A DNA stretch of 64,000 nt from Bradyrhizobium canariense (GTDB lineage Bacteria; Pseudomonadota; Alphaproteobacteria; Rhizobiales; Xanthobacteraceae), in the NCBI RefSeq assembly GCF_018130465.1, contig NZ_JAFCKJ010000008.1, forward strand, positions 293,266 through 357,265, read 5' to 3'. Position numbers and translations under genes: made by a program. Below the pieces are notes generated by a model. That model did no database searches. It was not told the DNA's origin and saw only the letters and a list, made by a program, of their open reading frames with translations. This document shows, in pieces, positions 27,170 through 37,978 of the stretch; position 1 is the first letter of the stretch; each line of letters begins with the position of its first letter.

Positions 27170-29890
27170 CTAGCTTGCCTCGCGGCGGCGGCCTTCCTCG
27201 CCATTGCGCTGGGCGAGACGGCTGCGATGAGCTGCAAACAGCTCCAGCATCTTGTCGGCGGGCTTCGCGGCGCTGAACAGATAGCCCTGCATCTCGGAGC
27301 AGCCGAGTGCGCGCAGCAGCCGCTGCTGCTCCTCGGTCTCGACGCCCTCGGCCGTGGTGGTCATGCGGCGGGCGGCCGCGAGATTGACGACGGCCTGCAC
27401 GATGCTGGCGGAGCCGTCGGGGCCGGCGATGTCGCTGACGAAGCAGCGGTCGATCTTGATCTTGTCGAACGGGAAGCGGTGCAGATAGCTCAGCGAGGAG
27501 TAGCCGGTGCCGAAATCGTCGAGCGCAATGCGCACGCCGATGGCGCGGAGTTGATGCAGGATCGCAAGCGCGGCGTCGTCGTCGCGGATCAGCACCGCCT
27601 CGGTGATCTCGAGCTCGAGCCGGCTCGCCGGCAAATTGGAGGCGGCGAGCGCCGCCATGATCTTCAGCGCCAGCGTGCCGCTCTTGAACTGCACCGGCGA
27701 GACGTTGACGGCGAGGCGGATGTCGTCGGGCCAGTTCGCCGCGTCCCGGCAGGCGGTCGCCAGCACCCATTCGCCGATCTCGTTGATCAGGCCGGTGTCC
27801 TCGGCGATCGGAATGAACTCGGCCGGCGAGACCATGCCGCGCTCGGGATGGCGCCAGCGCACCAGCGCCTCGCAGCCGGTGATGCGGTCGTCCTTCAGGC
27901 TCAGGCAAGGCTGGTAATACACATCGAGACCGCCATGGGCGATGGCGTGGCGCAGGTCGATCTCGAGTTGCCGCCGCTCGTGGATCTTGGCGTCCATCTC
28001 CGGCTCGAAAAAGCGATAGGTGCGGCGTCCGGCGGCTTTGGCGGCGTACATCGCCATGTCCGCGTTCTTCAGGATCTGGTCCAGCGCCGTTCCATGTTCC
28101 GGCGCCAGCGCGATGCCGATGCTGGCGTCGGCGGCAAGATGATGGCCCATGCAGTCGAACGGCGCGCGGATGGCCTCGAACAGCCGCGCGACGAGCTCGT
28201 TGACCTGATCCAGCGATGTCACCGCGCTCTGTACGATGGCAAATTCGTCGCCGCCGAGCCGCGCCACGAAATCCGCCGGACCCGCACACCGGTGGAGGCT
28301 CTGCGCGACCGACTTCAGGAGTTCGTCCCCGACGAGATGCCCGAGCGCGTCGTTGACGCCCTTGAACTCGTCGATGTCGATGTAGTGCACCGCGAGTTGT
28401 TCGCCCCGGGCGACGAGATTGAGTTCCTGGCGCAGATGCTCGTGGAACATGGTGCGGTTGGGCAGGTCGGTCAGCGCGTCGTAATGAGCGAGATGGGTGA
28501 TGCGCTCCTCGATACGCCGGCGCTCCGTGATGTCCTCATGCGTCGCCACCCAGCCGCCGTCCGCGAGCGGTTCGTTGAGGATCTGGATCGAGCGACCGTC
28601 GGAGGTCTCGACCACCATGGAATTGCGCACATGGATGTCGCGCAGGACCCGCGCGACGTACGCGTCCAGATCGCCGGTGAACGAGCCGGTGGCTCTGCGG
28701 TGCGTAATGATGTCGTGGAAGCTGCAGCCGGGTCTTACGATGTCGGCCGACAGCCCGTACATCTCGATGTAGCGCTGATTGCAGATCACGAGTTGCTGCG
28801 AGGCGTCGAACAGCAGCAGGCCCTGGGTCATGTTGTTGACGGCGCGGTCGAGGCGCTGCTTTTCCAGCGTCAGCCGTTCCCGCGAAAGGCGATGCTGCTC
28901 CAGGAGCTTGCGCACGATCGCGATCAGCACGCCCGCGATGGCGAGCGCGGAAGAGGCGGCAACCGAGATCAGGATGCCGATCTGCTCGCGCCAGTCCGTC
29001 AGGGCCGCCGCGCGTGTCGTGGTGGCCATCATCAGGATCGGGAAGTGAGGCAGGGCGTGCGAGGAAATCAGCCGGTCCTCGCCGTCGACGGGGCTCATGA
29101 AGCGGCCGGCAAAATGGTCGAGCCCGAAGACCCTTTGATGCGCGAACGGACCGTTCTTGAAATTCCGCCCCATCAATTCGCCGGAATGGGGATAACGGGC
29201 GAGCAGCGTGCCGTCCCGGTGCAGCATCGAGATCGTCGCGCCGTCGCCGAGCACGACGGACTCGAAGAACTTCTCGAAGCTTGCCGGCTCGATGCCGCGT
29301 CCGACCACACCCATGAATTCGCCGTTCGGTCCGACGATCTTGCGCACGATCAGGATGGTCCAGGCGCCGGATATACGACTGTAAAGTGGTTCGATCAGGA
29401 CGTCGGGAGCATTGGGATCGTACCGGAAGGTCCGGAAATAGGCGCGATCGGCAACGTTCACTTTCGGGGCCGGCCATGCCGTCGACGAATTGATCACATT
29501 GCCTTCGGCATCGATGACATTGACGCCGCCCATGTAGGGCAGTGCCTCGATCTTCGAACGCAGCATCCGGTGGAGGTCCTGGCCGGAGAGGCGTTTGCGA
29601 TAGTCCGCTGCACTGGTGATGCCGTTCGTGCGAACGTGGTCGACGAAATCCTTCTGGATGACCGCGAAATCCTGCAATTGCTGGTCGAAATGATGAGCCA
29701 GCATCAGCACGGTGTTTTCGAGTTCGCGGCCGGAGCTGCGCAGCGCACGTTCGCGGAAGTTCTGCGCCATCAGCGTCGCGCCGACGGCGATCGCAGCGAT
29801 CAGCAACGTGCCGCCCACCACCAGCCAGCGGATCGGTCCGCTGCGCACGAAGGCCTGGTCAAAAAGGCGACTGCCGAATCTCGTCATCAT
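27170..29890 (-). CDS. Membrane GGDEF-EAL protein with Cache and PAS-like sensor domains
   Basis: This 906-residue cyclic-di-GMP enzyme has a transmembrane helix at about 21-43, a periplasmic Cache-type sensor to about 300, a second helix near 305-330, a PAS-like domain (MTQGLLLFDASQQLVICNQRY), GGDEF and then EAL. GGDEF is intact (RLGGDEF) but the RxxD inhibitory site five residues before it is missing (GPAD). The EAL set is complete: EALVRW, NVSP, ELEITE, DDFGTGYSS, KID, EGVET. Both synthesis and breakdown are therefore possible, with no product inhibition. It is convergent with ctpA and divergent from the Flp pilin, so a role in attachment is plausible. Confidence 0.93.
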   Translation of the reverse strand: MMTRFGSRLFDQAFVRSGPIRWLVVGGTLLIAAIAVGATLMAQNFRERALRSSGRELENTVLMLAHHFDQQLQDFAVIQKDFVDHVRTNGITSAADYRKRLSGQDLHRMLRSKIEALPYMGGVNVIDAEGNVINSSTAWPAPKVNVADRAYFRTFRYDPNAPDVLIEPLYSRISGAWTILIVRKIVGPNGEFMGVVGRGIEPASFEKFFESVVLGDGATISMLHRDGTLLARYPHSGELMGRNFKNGPFAHQRVFGLDHFAGRFMSPVDGEDRLISSHALPHFPILMMATTTRAAALTDWREQIGILISVAASSALAIAGVLIAIVRKLLEQHRLSRERLTLEKQRLDRAVNNMTQGLLLFDASQQLVICNQRYIEMYGLSADIVRPGCSFHDIITHRRATGSFTGDLDAYVARVLRDIHVRNSMVVETSDGRSIQILNEPLADGGWVATHEDITERRRIEERITHLAHYDALTDLPNRTMFHEHLRQELNLVARGEQLAVHYIDIDEFKGVNDALGHLVGDELLKSVAQSLHRCAGPADFVARLGGDEFAIVQSAVTSLDQVNELVARLFEAIRAPFDCMGHHLAADASIGIALAPEHGTALDQILKNADMAMYAAKAAGRRTYRFFEPEMDAKIHERRQLEIDLRHAIAHGGLDVYYQPCLSLKDDRITGCEALVRWRHPERGMVSPAEFIPIAEDTGLINEIGEWVLATACRDAANWPDDIRLAVNVSPVQFKSGTLALKIMAALAASNLPASRLELEITEAVLIRDDDAALAILHQLRAIGVRIALDDFGTGYSSLSYLHRFPFDKIKIDRCFVSDIAGPDGSASIVQAVVNLAAARRMTTTAEGVETEEQQRLLRALGCSEMQGYLFSAAKPADKMLELFAAHRSRLAQRNGEEGRRREAS

Positions 29891-30150
29891 GATCGATCAT
29901 TGTCGTGCACACGTCAGGGTCAATCCTTGGCCCCGGAAACATCCGTTGGTTTACGGGAACGGAGTGGAGGCAAAGTTAGGAAGCTGGGTTAACGCGCCGT
30001 GAATGGACACTCACAAAAGCAATCAATGTGCGGGCCGCGAGAGGTGCAGGAATTGCCGGAAGCTTCCGCGCGGCCGGACAATTCTGCCGACCGTCGCGAC
30101 GATCAATCGAAGCTTAACCATCTAAGGTGCTGGCGATCCTCAAGTCCGCA

Positions 30151-30167
30151 TTGGCACACGAATTGCG
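30151..30167 (+). promoter_or_regulatory. Sigma-54 (RpoN) type promoter of the Flp pilin gene
   Basis: TTGGCACACGAATTGCG carries TGGCAC-N5-TTGC, with GG at 30153 and GC at 30165 separated by the required 10 bases. Transcription would start near 30178, giving a leader of about 24 bases that contains the GAGAGGA ribosome site. It matches the -24/-12 consensus better than any other site noticed in the window. The rest of 29891-30150 shows nothing recognisable. Confidence 0.75.
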
Positions 30168-30201
30168 AGCGTCTCCGCAACGACGCAGAGAGGATACGAT
30201 C

Positions 30202-30366
30202 ATGAAGAATACTTTGAAGAATTTTCTCGCCGACGAAACCGGAGCAACCGCGATCGAGTACGGCCTGATTGCCGCCGGCATCGCGCTTGCGATCATCACC
30301 GTGGTGAACGGCCTTGGCAGCAAGCTCAATACAAAATTCGCGTCGATCAGCGCGTCGCTGAAGTAA
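30202..30366 (+). CDS. Flp/Fap-family pilin
   Basis: This 54-residue type IVb pilin precursor has a short leader MKNTLKNFLADETG, cleaved by a TadV-type prepilin peptidase before ATAIEYG. A hydrophobic helix (LIAAGIALAIITVVNGLG) and a short polar tail follow. Such subunits form tight-adherence pili assembled by the Tad machinery, none of which is encoded in this window. The ATG at 30202 is preceded by AGAGAGGA. The gene appears to be monocistronic. It ends 8 bases from the convergent moaC end, where a short ACCGCGC/GCGCGGT hairpin (30366-30385) overlaps the moaC stop. Confidence 0.93.
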   Translation: MKNTLKNFLADETGATAIEYGLIAAGIALAIITVVNGLGSKLNTKFASISASLK

Positions 30367-30374
30367 CCGCGCAA

Positions 30375-30893
30375 TCAGGCGCGGTAATGGCCGGACTTGC
30401 CACCGACCTTCTCGACCAGATGGATGCCTTCGATGCGCACGCCGCGTTCCACCGCCTTGATCATGTCGTAGATGGTGAGGCAGGCGACCGAGACGGCGGT
30501 GAGCGCTTCCATCTCGACGCCGGTCGGGCCCGTGACCTTCACGCTGGCGCGGACGAGGCAGCCCGGCAGTTTTGCGTCGGGCTCGATCTCGACAGTCACC
30601 TTCGACAGCGCGAGCGGATGGCAGAGCGGGATCAGCTCCGAGGTGCGCTTGGCGGCCATGATGCCGGCGATGCGGGCGGTGCCGAGCACGTCGCCCTTCT
30701 TGGCGTTGCCGGACACGATCAGGTCAAGCGTCGCCCTGGTCATGACGACGCGTCCTTCCGCGACCGCGAGCCGTTCGCTCGCGGGCTTGTCCGACACGTC
30801 AACCATCCGCGCCTCGCCGGAGGCGCCGATATGGGTGAGGGCAGGGCCGGTCTTGGTCTTGGCTGGTTTCGTAGTGGTCGGCTTGCGGGCCAT
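30375..30893 (-). CDS. moaC: Cyclic pyranopterin monophosphate synthase
   Basis: MoaC completes the first step of molybdopterin synthesis by rearranging the GTP-derived intermediate. The 172-residue protein contains RMVDVSDKP, the substrate pocket [35 protein letters not shown] and the lysine region [11 protein letters not shown]. The N-terminal 20 residues are a Lys/Thr-rich extension not needed by the family. It lies one base after the trpC stop and is part of the trpD-trpC-moaC run. Its usual neighbour moeA is displaced to 22948. Confidence 0.95.
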   Translation of the reverse strand: MARKPTTTKPAKTKTGPALTHIGASGEARMVDVSDKPASERLAVAEGRVVMTRATLDLIVSGNAKKGDVLGTARIAGIMAAKRTSELIPLCHPLALSKVTVEIEPDAKLPGCLVRASVKVTGPTGVEMEALTAVSVACLTIYDMIKAVERGVRIEGIHLVEKVGGKSGHYRA

Positions 30894-30894
30894 G

Positions 30895-31716
30895 TCAACG
30901 CGTGCCTGTCGCGCGCGCCGTCGTCTCGCGCGCCAGCAGCGTGCGCGTCGCAGCGGTAACGTCGGCTTGCCGCATCAGGCTCTCGCCGACCAGGAAGGTC
31001 GACATGCCGACGCGCTCGAGCCTGGCGAGATCGGCAGGCGTGAAGATGCCGCTCTCGCCGACCATCAGCCGGTCGCCGGGGATCAGCGGCGCCAATGTTT
31101 CGCTGGTCGCAAGCGTGGTTTCGAAGGTGCGCAAATTGCGATTGTTGACGCCGATCATCGGCGAGCGCAGCTTCAGCGCGCGGTCAAGCTCGGCGCGGTC
31201 GTGGATCTCGATCAGCACGTCCATGCCATAGGCGATGGCGGCGTCCTCGAGGTCTCTTGCCGCGGCATCATCGAGCGCCGCCATGATGATCAGGATGCAG
31301 TCGGCGCCGTGCGCGCGGGCCTCCGCCACCTGATAAGTGTCGAACATGAAATCCTTGCGCAGCACCGGCAGTGACGTCGCCGCGCGGGCCGCCACCATGA
31401 AGTCGAGATGGCCCTGGAACGAGGGCGTGTCCGTCAGCACCGACAGGCAGGCAGCGCCGCCGGCCTCATAGGCCCTGGCGAGCAGCGGCGGATCGAAATC
31501 GGCGCGGATCAGGCCCTTTGACGGCGAGGCCTTCTTGACCTCCGCGATCAGCGCGTAGTCGCCATTGGCGTGCTTGGCCTTGATCGCGCGCACGAAGCCG
31601 CGCGGTGCCGCTTGAGCCTTGGCCTTCGCCTCCACCGCCGACAGCGGCTGCGCGCGTTTGGCCGCAGCGATTTCCTCGCGCTTGTAGGCTTCGATCTTGG
31701 TCAAGATGTCCGACAT
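30895..31716 (-). CDS. trpC: Indole-3-glycerol phosphate synthase
   Basis: This TIM-barrel enzyme makes indole-3-glycerol phosphate from CdRP in tryptophan synthesis. It has 273 residues with [15 protein letters not shown] (catalytic lysine), [43 protein letters not shown] and VGESGI. It is monofunctional, with no PRAI domain. It starts seven bases after trpD and is followed by moaC after a single base, so the three genes are cotranscribed. No attenuator or leader peptide is seen within this segment. Confidence 0.96.
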   Translation of the reverse strand: MSDILTKIEAYKREEIAAAKRAQPLSAVEAKAKAQAAPRGFVRAIKAKHANGDYALIAEVKKASPSKGLIRADFDPPLLARAYEAGGAACLSVLTDTPSFQGHLDFMVAARAATSLPVLRKDFMFDTYQVAEARAHGADCILIIMAALDDAAARDLEDAAIAYGMDVLIEIHDRAELDRALKLRSPMIGVNNRNLRTFETTLATSETLAPLIPGDRLMVGESGIFTPADLARLERVGMSTFLVGESLMRQADVTAATRTLLARETTARATGTR

Positions 31717-31723
31717 GTCAGGC

Positions 31724-32737
31724 TCAGCCGTTCGAGACCGCGATCAGGTGTTTCAGCCGCGCGCTCGCCGCGCCGCTGTCGAGTGATTTTGCGCCGATCA
31801 CGACACCTTCCTTGAGGTCCCTGGCACGCCCGGCCACGACCAATGCGGCAGCGGCGTTGATCAGCGCGACGTCACGGTAGGGGCTCGGCTTGCCTTCGAG
31901 CACGCTCTGCAAGGCGATGGCGTTTGCGTCGGCGTCGCCGCCTTTGAGTGCACCGGCCTCGCAGCGCGGCAGGCCCGCGTCCTCCGGCGTCACCTCGAAA
32001 TTCCGGATCTCGCCATTGTGGAGCGCGGAGACGAAGGTCGGGCCGGTGAGGGTGATCTCGTCGAGGCCATCGGAGCCGTGCACGACCCAGGCCGATTCGG
32101 AGCCGAGGTTCTTGAGCACTTGCGCCAGCGGCTGCACCCATTGCCGGGAGAACACGCCGACCATCTGCCGCTTCACGCCGGCCGGATTGGACAAGGGGCC
32201 GAGCAGATTGAAGATCGTGCGTGTCGCAAGCTCGACCCGGGTCGGGCCGACGTTCTTCATGGCGGGGTGATGGGCGGGGGCGAACATGAAGCCGATGCCG
32301 CATTCGCGCACGCAGCGGCCGACCTGCTCCGGCCTCAGATCGATCTTCACCCCGAGCGAAGCCAGCACGTCGGCGGCGCCCGAGCGCGACGACAGCGCGC
32401 GGTTGCCGTGCTTGGCCACCGGCAAACCGGCGCCTGAAACGATGAAGGAGGCGCAGGTCGAGACATTGACGGAGCCGGAGCCGTCGCCGCCGGTGCCGAC
32501 AATGTCGACGGCGTCCGCGGGCGCATCGACCGTGAGCATCTTGGAACGCATGGCCGAGACAGCGCCGGTGATCTCGTCCACGGTCTCGCCGCGCACCCGC
32601 AGCGCCATCAGGAGGCCGCCCATTTGCGAGGGCGTAGCCTCGCCGGACATCATGGCGTCGAAGGCGGAAGCCGCTTCGTCACGCGACAGGCTGGCGCCGG
32701 TCGCCACTTTTCCAATGATCGATTTCAGGTCGTCCAT
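31724..32737 (-). CDS. trpD: Anthranilate phosphoribosyltransferase
   Basis: TrpD transfers the phosphoribosyl group from PRPP to anthranilate. The 337-residue protein has the glycine-rich PRPP loop [53 protein letters not shown] and LLGPLSNPA. There is no trpG next to it, in keeping with the fused TrpE(G) known in rhizobia, encoded elsewhere. It lies 14 bases after the PpiD-like gene and may be transcribed from that gene's promoter. Confidence 0.96.
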   Translation of the reverse strand: MDDLKSIIGKVATGASLSRDEAASAFDAMMSGEATPSQMGGLLMALRVRGETVDEITGAVSAMRSKMLTVDAPADAVDIVGTGGDGSGSVNVSTCASFIVSGAGLPVAKHGNRALSSRSGAADVLASLGVKIDLRPEQVGRCVRECGIGFMFAPAHHPAMKNVGPTRVELATRTIFNLLGPLSNPAGVKRQMVGVFSRQWVQPLAQVLKNLGSESAWVVHGSDGLDEITLTGPTFVSALHNGEIRNFEVTPEDAGLPRCEAGALKGGDADANAIALQSVLEGKPSPYRDVALINAAAALVVAGRARDLKEGVVIGAKSLDSGAASARLKHLIAVSNG

Positions 32738-32751
32738 CGCGTGCTTTCAAC

Positions 32752-34650
32752 TCACTGGTTCGCGCCGGTCACCTGCGCGAAGGCGGCCTGATTAATGGTG
32801 GTCCCGATGTCGGTTTCAAGCTTGTTGACGTAGGAAGCGACCTGCTCCTCGGTCTGCGCGCGGTCGATACTGTCCTTCAGCTTCTTGACCGCCTCGGAAG
32901 CGGCGTCGACCGTGGGATCGACGATCTCGGTGACACGGAACACGATCACCTCGGTGCCGCCGGTCACCGGCGACTGCCCGACGCCGTCCTTGGCGATGCG
33001 GAAGGCTGCCGACACGACGGTTGCGGGCACGCTGGCGGGCGAGTCGTCGCGCTTGAAGCCGGTGGCGGTCTCGACCTTGGCGCCGACCGCGGCGGCTTCG
33101 TCGGCGAGCTTGCCGCCAGATTCGAGCTTCTGCACGATCTCGGTCGCCTTGGCCTTCAGCTTGGTCGCGATCTGGTCCTGCCGCCAGCGCGCCTCGACCT
33201 GGTCGCGAACCTCGTCGAGATTGCGGTCGCGCGAGGGCGTGATGGCGAGCACGTCGTACCAGACATAGCCGCCCTTGAAGGAGATCGAGTCGTTGTCGAC
33301 GCCGACATCGGTGTTGAAGGCCTGCGACACCACGTCGAGGCCCTGCGGAATGTTGGAGACCGGCTGGCCGCTCGGGGCGCGGCCGGAACGGTCGACGGCG
33401 TCGATGGTCACGGCGGTGAGGCCGAGCTTCTGCGCCGCGTCGATCACGCTGGCACCTCCACCGCGCTCGTCTTCCATCTTGTCGCGGAGATCGGCGACCT
33501 TGACACGCGCGCGCTCGGTCGCGATCTCGCGCTTGATGTCGCCGGCAAGGCTCGCGTAGTTCGCCTCGGTGCCCGGCTCGATCTTGTCGACCTTGACGAT
33601 CGACGTGCCGAGACGGCCCTGGATCGGCTGGCTGATCTCACCCGCGGGAAGCGCGAAGACGGCATCGCCGGTCGCCGGATCGAGCGAAGACTTGGTCACG
33701 AGCCCGAGATCGACGTCGGATGCGCTCAGGCCGCGCTCCTTGCCGAGATCCTCGAACGACGTCCCGCTGGTGAGCCGCTCGCGTGCGGTCTGCGCCTCGG
33801 CGGCGTTGGGGAATACGATCTGCTGGATCTGGCGCTTCTCCGGCGTGCCGAGCCGGTCCTTGCGCTGGTCGAACATCTTCCTGGCGTCGTCGTCCGACAC
33901 CTCGCTCCACTTTCCGATCTCCTCCGGCGAGACCACGACGAACGCGATCTTGCGATATTCGGGTGCGCGGAACTGGACCTTGTGATCCTCGAAATAGGCC
34001 GCGAGCGCCTCGGGCGAGGCCGCGTCGATGGTGCCTGCCTGGGCTGCGTCGAGCCTGACGAATTCAATGGCGCGCTGCTCGTTCTGGAAGCGCGTCAGCA
34101 CGTCGAGCATCGCCTTCGGCGGCTCGAGGCCGGCACCGACCGTGCCGGTGATCTGCCGGCGCAGCGAGACCTTGCGCTGCTCGGAGACGTAGCGCTGCTC
34201 GGTATAGCCGAAATTGCGGATCACGGACTGGAAGCGGTTCGGATCGAAGCTGCCGCCGACGCCCTTGAAGTTCGGGTCGTTCATGATGAGCTGGCGGATC
34301 TGGTCGTCGGACTGGCCGAGGCCGAGCCGGCGCGCCTCTTCGTCGAGAGCGGCTTCCGCGATCGTCTGCTGGAGCACCTGACGGTCGAGGCCGAAGGCGC
34401 GCGCCTGGTCAGGCGACAGCGGACGGCCGAACTGGCGGCTGATCTGCTGGAGGCGATCGGTGTAGATCTGGCGGAACTCGTTCAACGAAATCTCGGTGCG
34501 GCCGACCTTGGCCACGGTGGATTGCCCAAAGCCCTTGAAGATGTCGGCAATGCCCCAAACGCCGAAACTGATGATCAGCACGCCCATCACAACGGCCATG
34601 ATGGTCTTGCCGAGCCAGTTTGATGAGGCCTTGCGCATTCCTCGAAGCAT
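32752..34650 (-). CDS. PpiD/SurA-type membrane-anchored peptidyl-prolyl isomerase
   Basis: This 632-residue periplasmic foldase is anchored by one N-terminal helix (TIMAVVMGVLIISFGVWGI). A SurA_N-like chaperone region (about 45-200) precedes a parvulin domain whose core (KRQIQQIVFPNAAEAQTARE, FEDLGKERGLSASDVDLGLV) lies near 270-350, and a long C-terminal helical region follows. It assists folding of newly exported proteins at the Sec translocon. ATG 34650 is preferred to a TTG nine bases upstream, with ATG 34638 also possible. It is divergent from tpiA and upstream of trpD in the same direction. Confidence 0.88.
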   Translation of the reverse strand: MLRGMRKASSNWLGKTIMAVVMGVLIISFGVWGIADIFKGFGQSTVAKVGRTEISLNEFRQIYTDRLQQISRQFGRPLSPDQARAFGLDRQVLQQTIAEAALDEEARRLGLGQSDDQIRQLIMNDPNFKGVGGSFDPNRFQSVIRNFGYTEQRYVSEQRKVSLRRQITGTVGAGLEPPKAMLDVLTRFQNEQRAIEFVRLDAAQAGTIDAASPEALAAYFEDHKVQFRAPEYRKIAFVVVSPEEIGKWSEVSDDDARKMFDQRKDRLGTPEKRQIQQIVFPNAAEAQTARERLTSGTSFEDLGKERGLSASDVDLGLVTKSSLDPATGDAVFALPAGEISQPIQGRLGTSIVKVDKIEPGTEANYASLAGDIKREIATERARVKVADLRDKMEDERGGGASVIDAAQKLGLTAVTIDAVDRSGRAPSGQPVSNIPQGLDVVSQAFNTDVGVDNDSISFKGGYVWYDVLAITPSRDRNLDEVRDQVEARWRQDQIATKLKAKATEIVQKLESGGKLADEAAAVGAKVETATGFKRDDSPASVPATVVSAAFRIAKDGVGQSPVTGGTEVIVFRVTEIVDPTVDAASEAVKKLKDSIDRAQTEEQVASYVNKLETDIGTTINQAAFAQVTGANQ

Positions 34651-34873
34651 TTGGTCCAACTTGTTTGGCAGGAGGGGAACGGGAGCGCGTCTTAATGCAG
34701 ATTCCGCAAAAGCGCGTCACCAAATTGATCAATCATCATAAAGTGGTGGCTTTCCCCCCGCAACCTCAGGTCCGGCAGGCTTTCGATCCCTGCGGTTAAA
34801 AGCCCCTGGTCTCTGGAACTGCCGCGGGACCTCTGCTAGCGCATGCACAAACCGAATTTTGCTGGAATTTGAC

Positions 34874-35632
34874 ATGACCGATGCCATCCGCCCCCTGATC
34901 GCCGGCAACTGGAAAATGAACGGCCTGAAGGCCTCGACTGCCGAATTCGACGCCATGCTCAATGGTGCGGCAGAGGTGGCCGGCAAAGCCGACCTGCTGG
35001 TTTGCCCGCCGGCGACCCTGATCGCAGCCTTTGCCGAGAAGGCACGCGGCAAGAAGGTCGCGGTGGGGGCCCAGGATTGCCACCCCAAGGCCTCCGGCGC
35101 CCATACTGGCGATCTCGCCGCCGAAATGCTGGTGGATGCGGGTGCGACCGCCATCATCGTCGGCCATTCCGAGCGCCGCGCCGACCATGGCGAGGGCGAT
35201 GCCCTGATCCGGCAGAAGGCTGAGGCCGCCTGGCGCGCCGGGGTGGCGGCGATCGTCTGCATCGGCGAGACGCAAGCGCAGCGCGATGCCGGCCAGACCC
35301 TGGATATCCTGCGCGGCCAGCTCAACGGCTCGCTGCCGGACGGCTCGACCGCCGCCAACCTGGTCGTGGCCTATGAGCCGGTCTGGGCGATCGGTACCGG
35401 CCTGACCCCCACGTCCCAGGATGTCGAGCAGATTCATGGCTTTATCCGGGAATTCCTGACCTCCAGGTTCAAAGCCGACGGCGCCAAAATGCGCATTCTC
35501 TATGGCGGCTCGGTCAAGCCCTCGAACGCGGCCGAGCTGATGGCCGTGAAGAACGTCAATGGCGCGCTGGTCGGCGGAGCCAGCCTGAAGGCGGCCGAAT
35601 TCCTTGCGATTGCCAAGGGCTGTCCTAACTAG
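34874..35632 (+). CDS. tpiA: Triosephosphate isomerase
   Basis: This glycolytic TIM-barrel enzyme interconverts DHAP and GAP. It has 252 residues with AGNWKMNG (catalytic lysine), [13 protein letters not shown] (electrophilic His), [10 protein letters not shown] (catalytic Glu), the phosphate-binding [10 protein letters not shown] and [13 protein letters not shown]. The start is ATG 34874 ([12 protein letters not shown]); a TTG 15 bases upstream also opens the frame. It is followed by secG after 156 bases. Cytoplasmic. Confidence 0.96.
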   Translation: MTDAIRPLIAGNWKMNGLKASTAEFDAMLNGAAEVAGKADLLVCPPATLIAAFAEKARGKKVAVGAQDCHPKASGAHTGDLAAEMLVDAGATAIIVGHSERRADHGEGDALIRQKAEAAWRAGVAAIVCIGETQAQRDAGQTLDILRGQLNGSLPDGSTAANLVVAYEPVWAIGTGLTPTSQDVEQIHGFIREFLTSRFKADGAKMRILYGGSVKPSNAAELMAVKNVNGALVGGASLKAAEFLAIAKGCPN

Positions 35633-35788
35633 GGTGGGCTGCTCCTAGCTCATTCAAACCATTGGTCCGGAGCTGATCGGGGGTGGCAATGCCCCGTCCG
35701 ATCGTGTAACACCGCGCAACTTCAGGAAAACCCGCGAAGCACGATTGGCCGCCGTCTCGGCGCTGTCGGCTTGTGACGGAAGGACACT

Positions 35789-36175
35789 ATGCAGACTGTT
35801 GTCATCGTCATTCACCTCATGATCGTCACCGTCATGATCGGCGCCGTCCTGCTCCAGAAGTCGGAAGGCGGGGGCCTCGGCATGGGAGGTGGCGCAGGCT
35901 TCATGTCGAGCCGCGGCACCGCGAACCTTCTGACGCGGACCACCGCGATCCTGGCCGTCGGCTTCTTCCTCACCAGCCTGTTCCTGTCCTGGTATGCCGG
36001 TTACGACCGCAAGCCGTCGTCGATCATCGGCGCGCCGGCGTCGCAGAGCCAGCCGGCCGGAGGCGGGCCGATCGCGCCGCCGACCTCGGGCGGCATCCTG
36101 GATTCGCTGAAGAAGGCCGACGAGCAGCAGCAGGCTCCGGCACCGAGCGGCCCGCAGGTACCGCGTTCGCAATAA
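35789..36175 (+). CDS. secG: Preprotein translocase subunit SecG
   Basis: SecG is the auxiliary subunit of SecYEG. The 128-residue protein has two transmembrane helices (VVIVIHLMIVTVMIGAVLL and TTAILAVGFFLTSLFLSWY) flanking the conserved cytosolic loop LLQKSEGGGLGMGGG. The C-terminus is a long Pro/Gly/Ser-rich tail (about 75-128), typical of alphaproteobacterial SecG and probably disordered. GGAAGGA lies 6 bases upstream of ATG 35789. The tpiA-secG-pyrG order is part of the conserved backbone. Confidence 0.94.
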   Translation: MQTVVIVIHLMIVTVMIGAVLLQKSEGGGLGMGGGAGFMSSRGTANLLTRTTAILAVGFFLTSLFLSWYAGYDRKPSSIIGAPASQSQPAGGGPIAPPTSGGILDSLKKADEQQQAPAPSGPQVPRSQ

Positions 36176-36329
36176 AGCAGGGGGGCCATGCAGGGCGGCT
36201 TCTACCGTCCTGCGTCAACAATCCCCATCAAGGCTCTGTCACCACTCTTAGTTTTGGCTCACCCACAGGCCCGCAAAATCTTTGGGGCGGAATACGAATC
36301 GCTTTGGCGAATCGAATTCGAGGGATTAG

Positions 36330-37973
<1,644 letters not shown>

Positions 37974-37978
37974 TCGGC

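Noticed and set aside
27023-29992. Very long open frame (about 989 codons) on the plus strand
   Set aside because: It is antisense to the GGDEF-EAL gene, has no family motif, and arises from high GC content at third positions. Comparable antisense frames over gltA, pyrG, eno, pdhB, lpdA and others were dismissed for the same reason.
30366-30385. Hairpin between the pilin and moaC genes as a terminator
   Set aside because: The 7-base stem overlaps the moaC stop and has no T-run on either strand; it may be chance.
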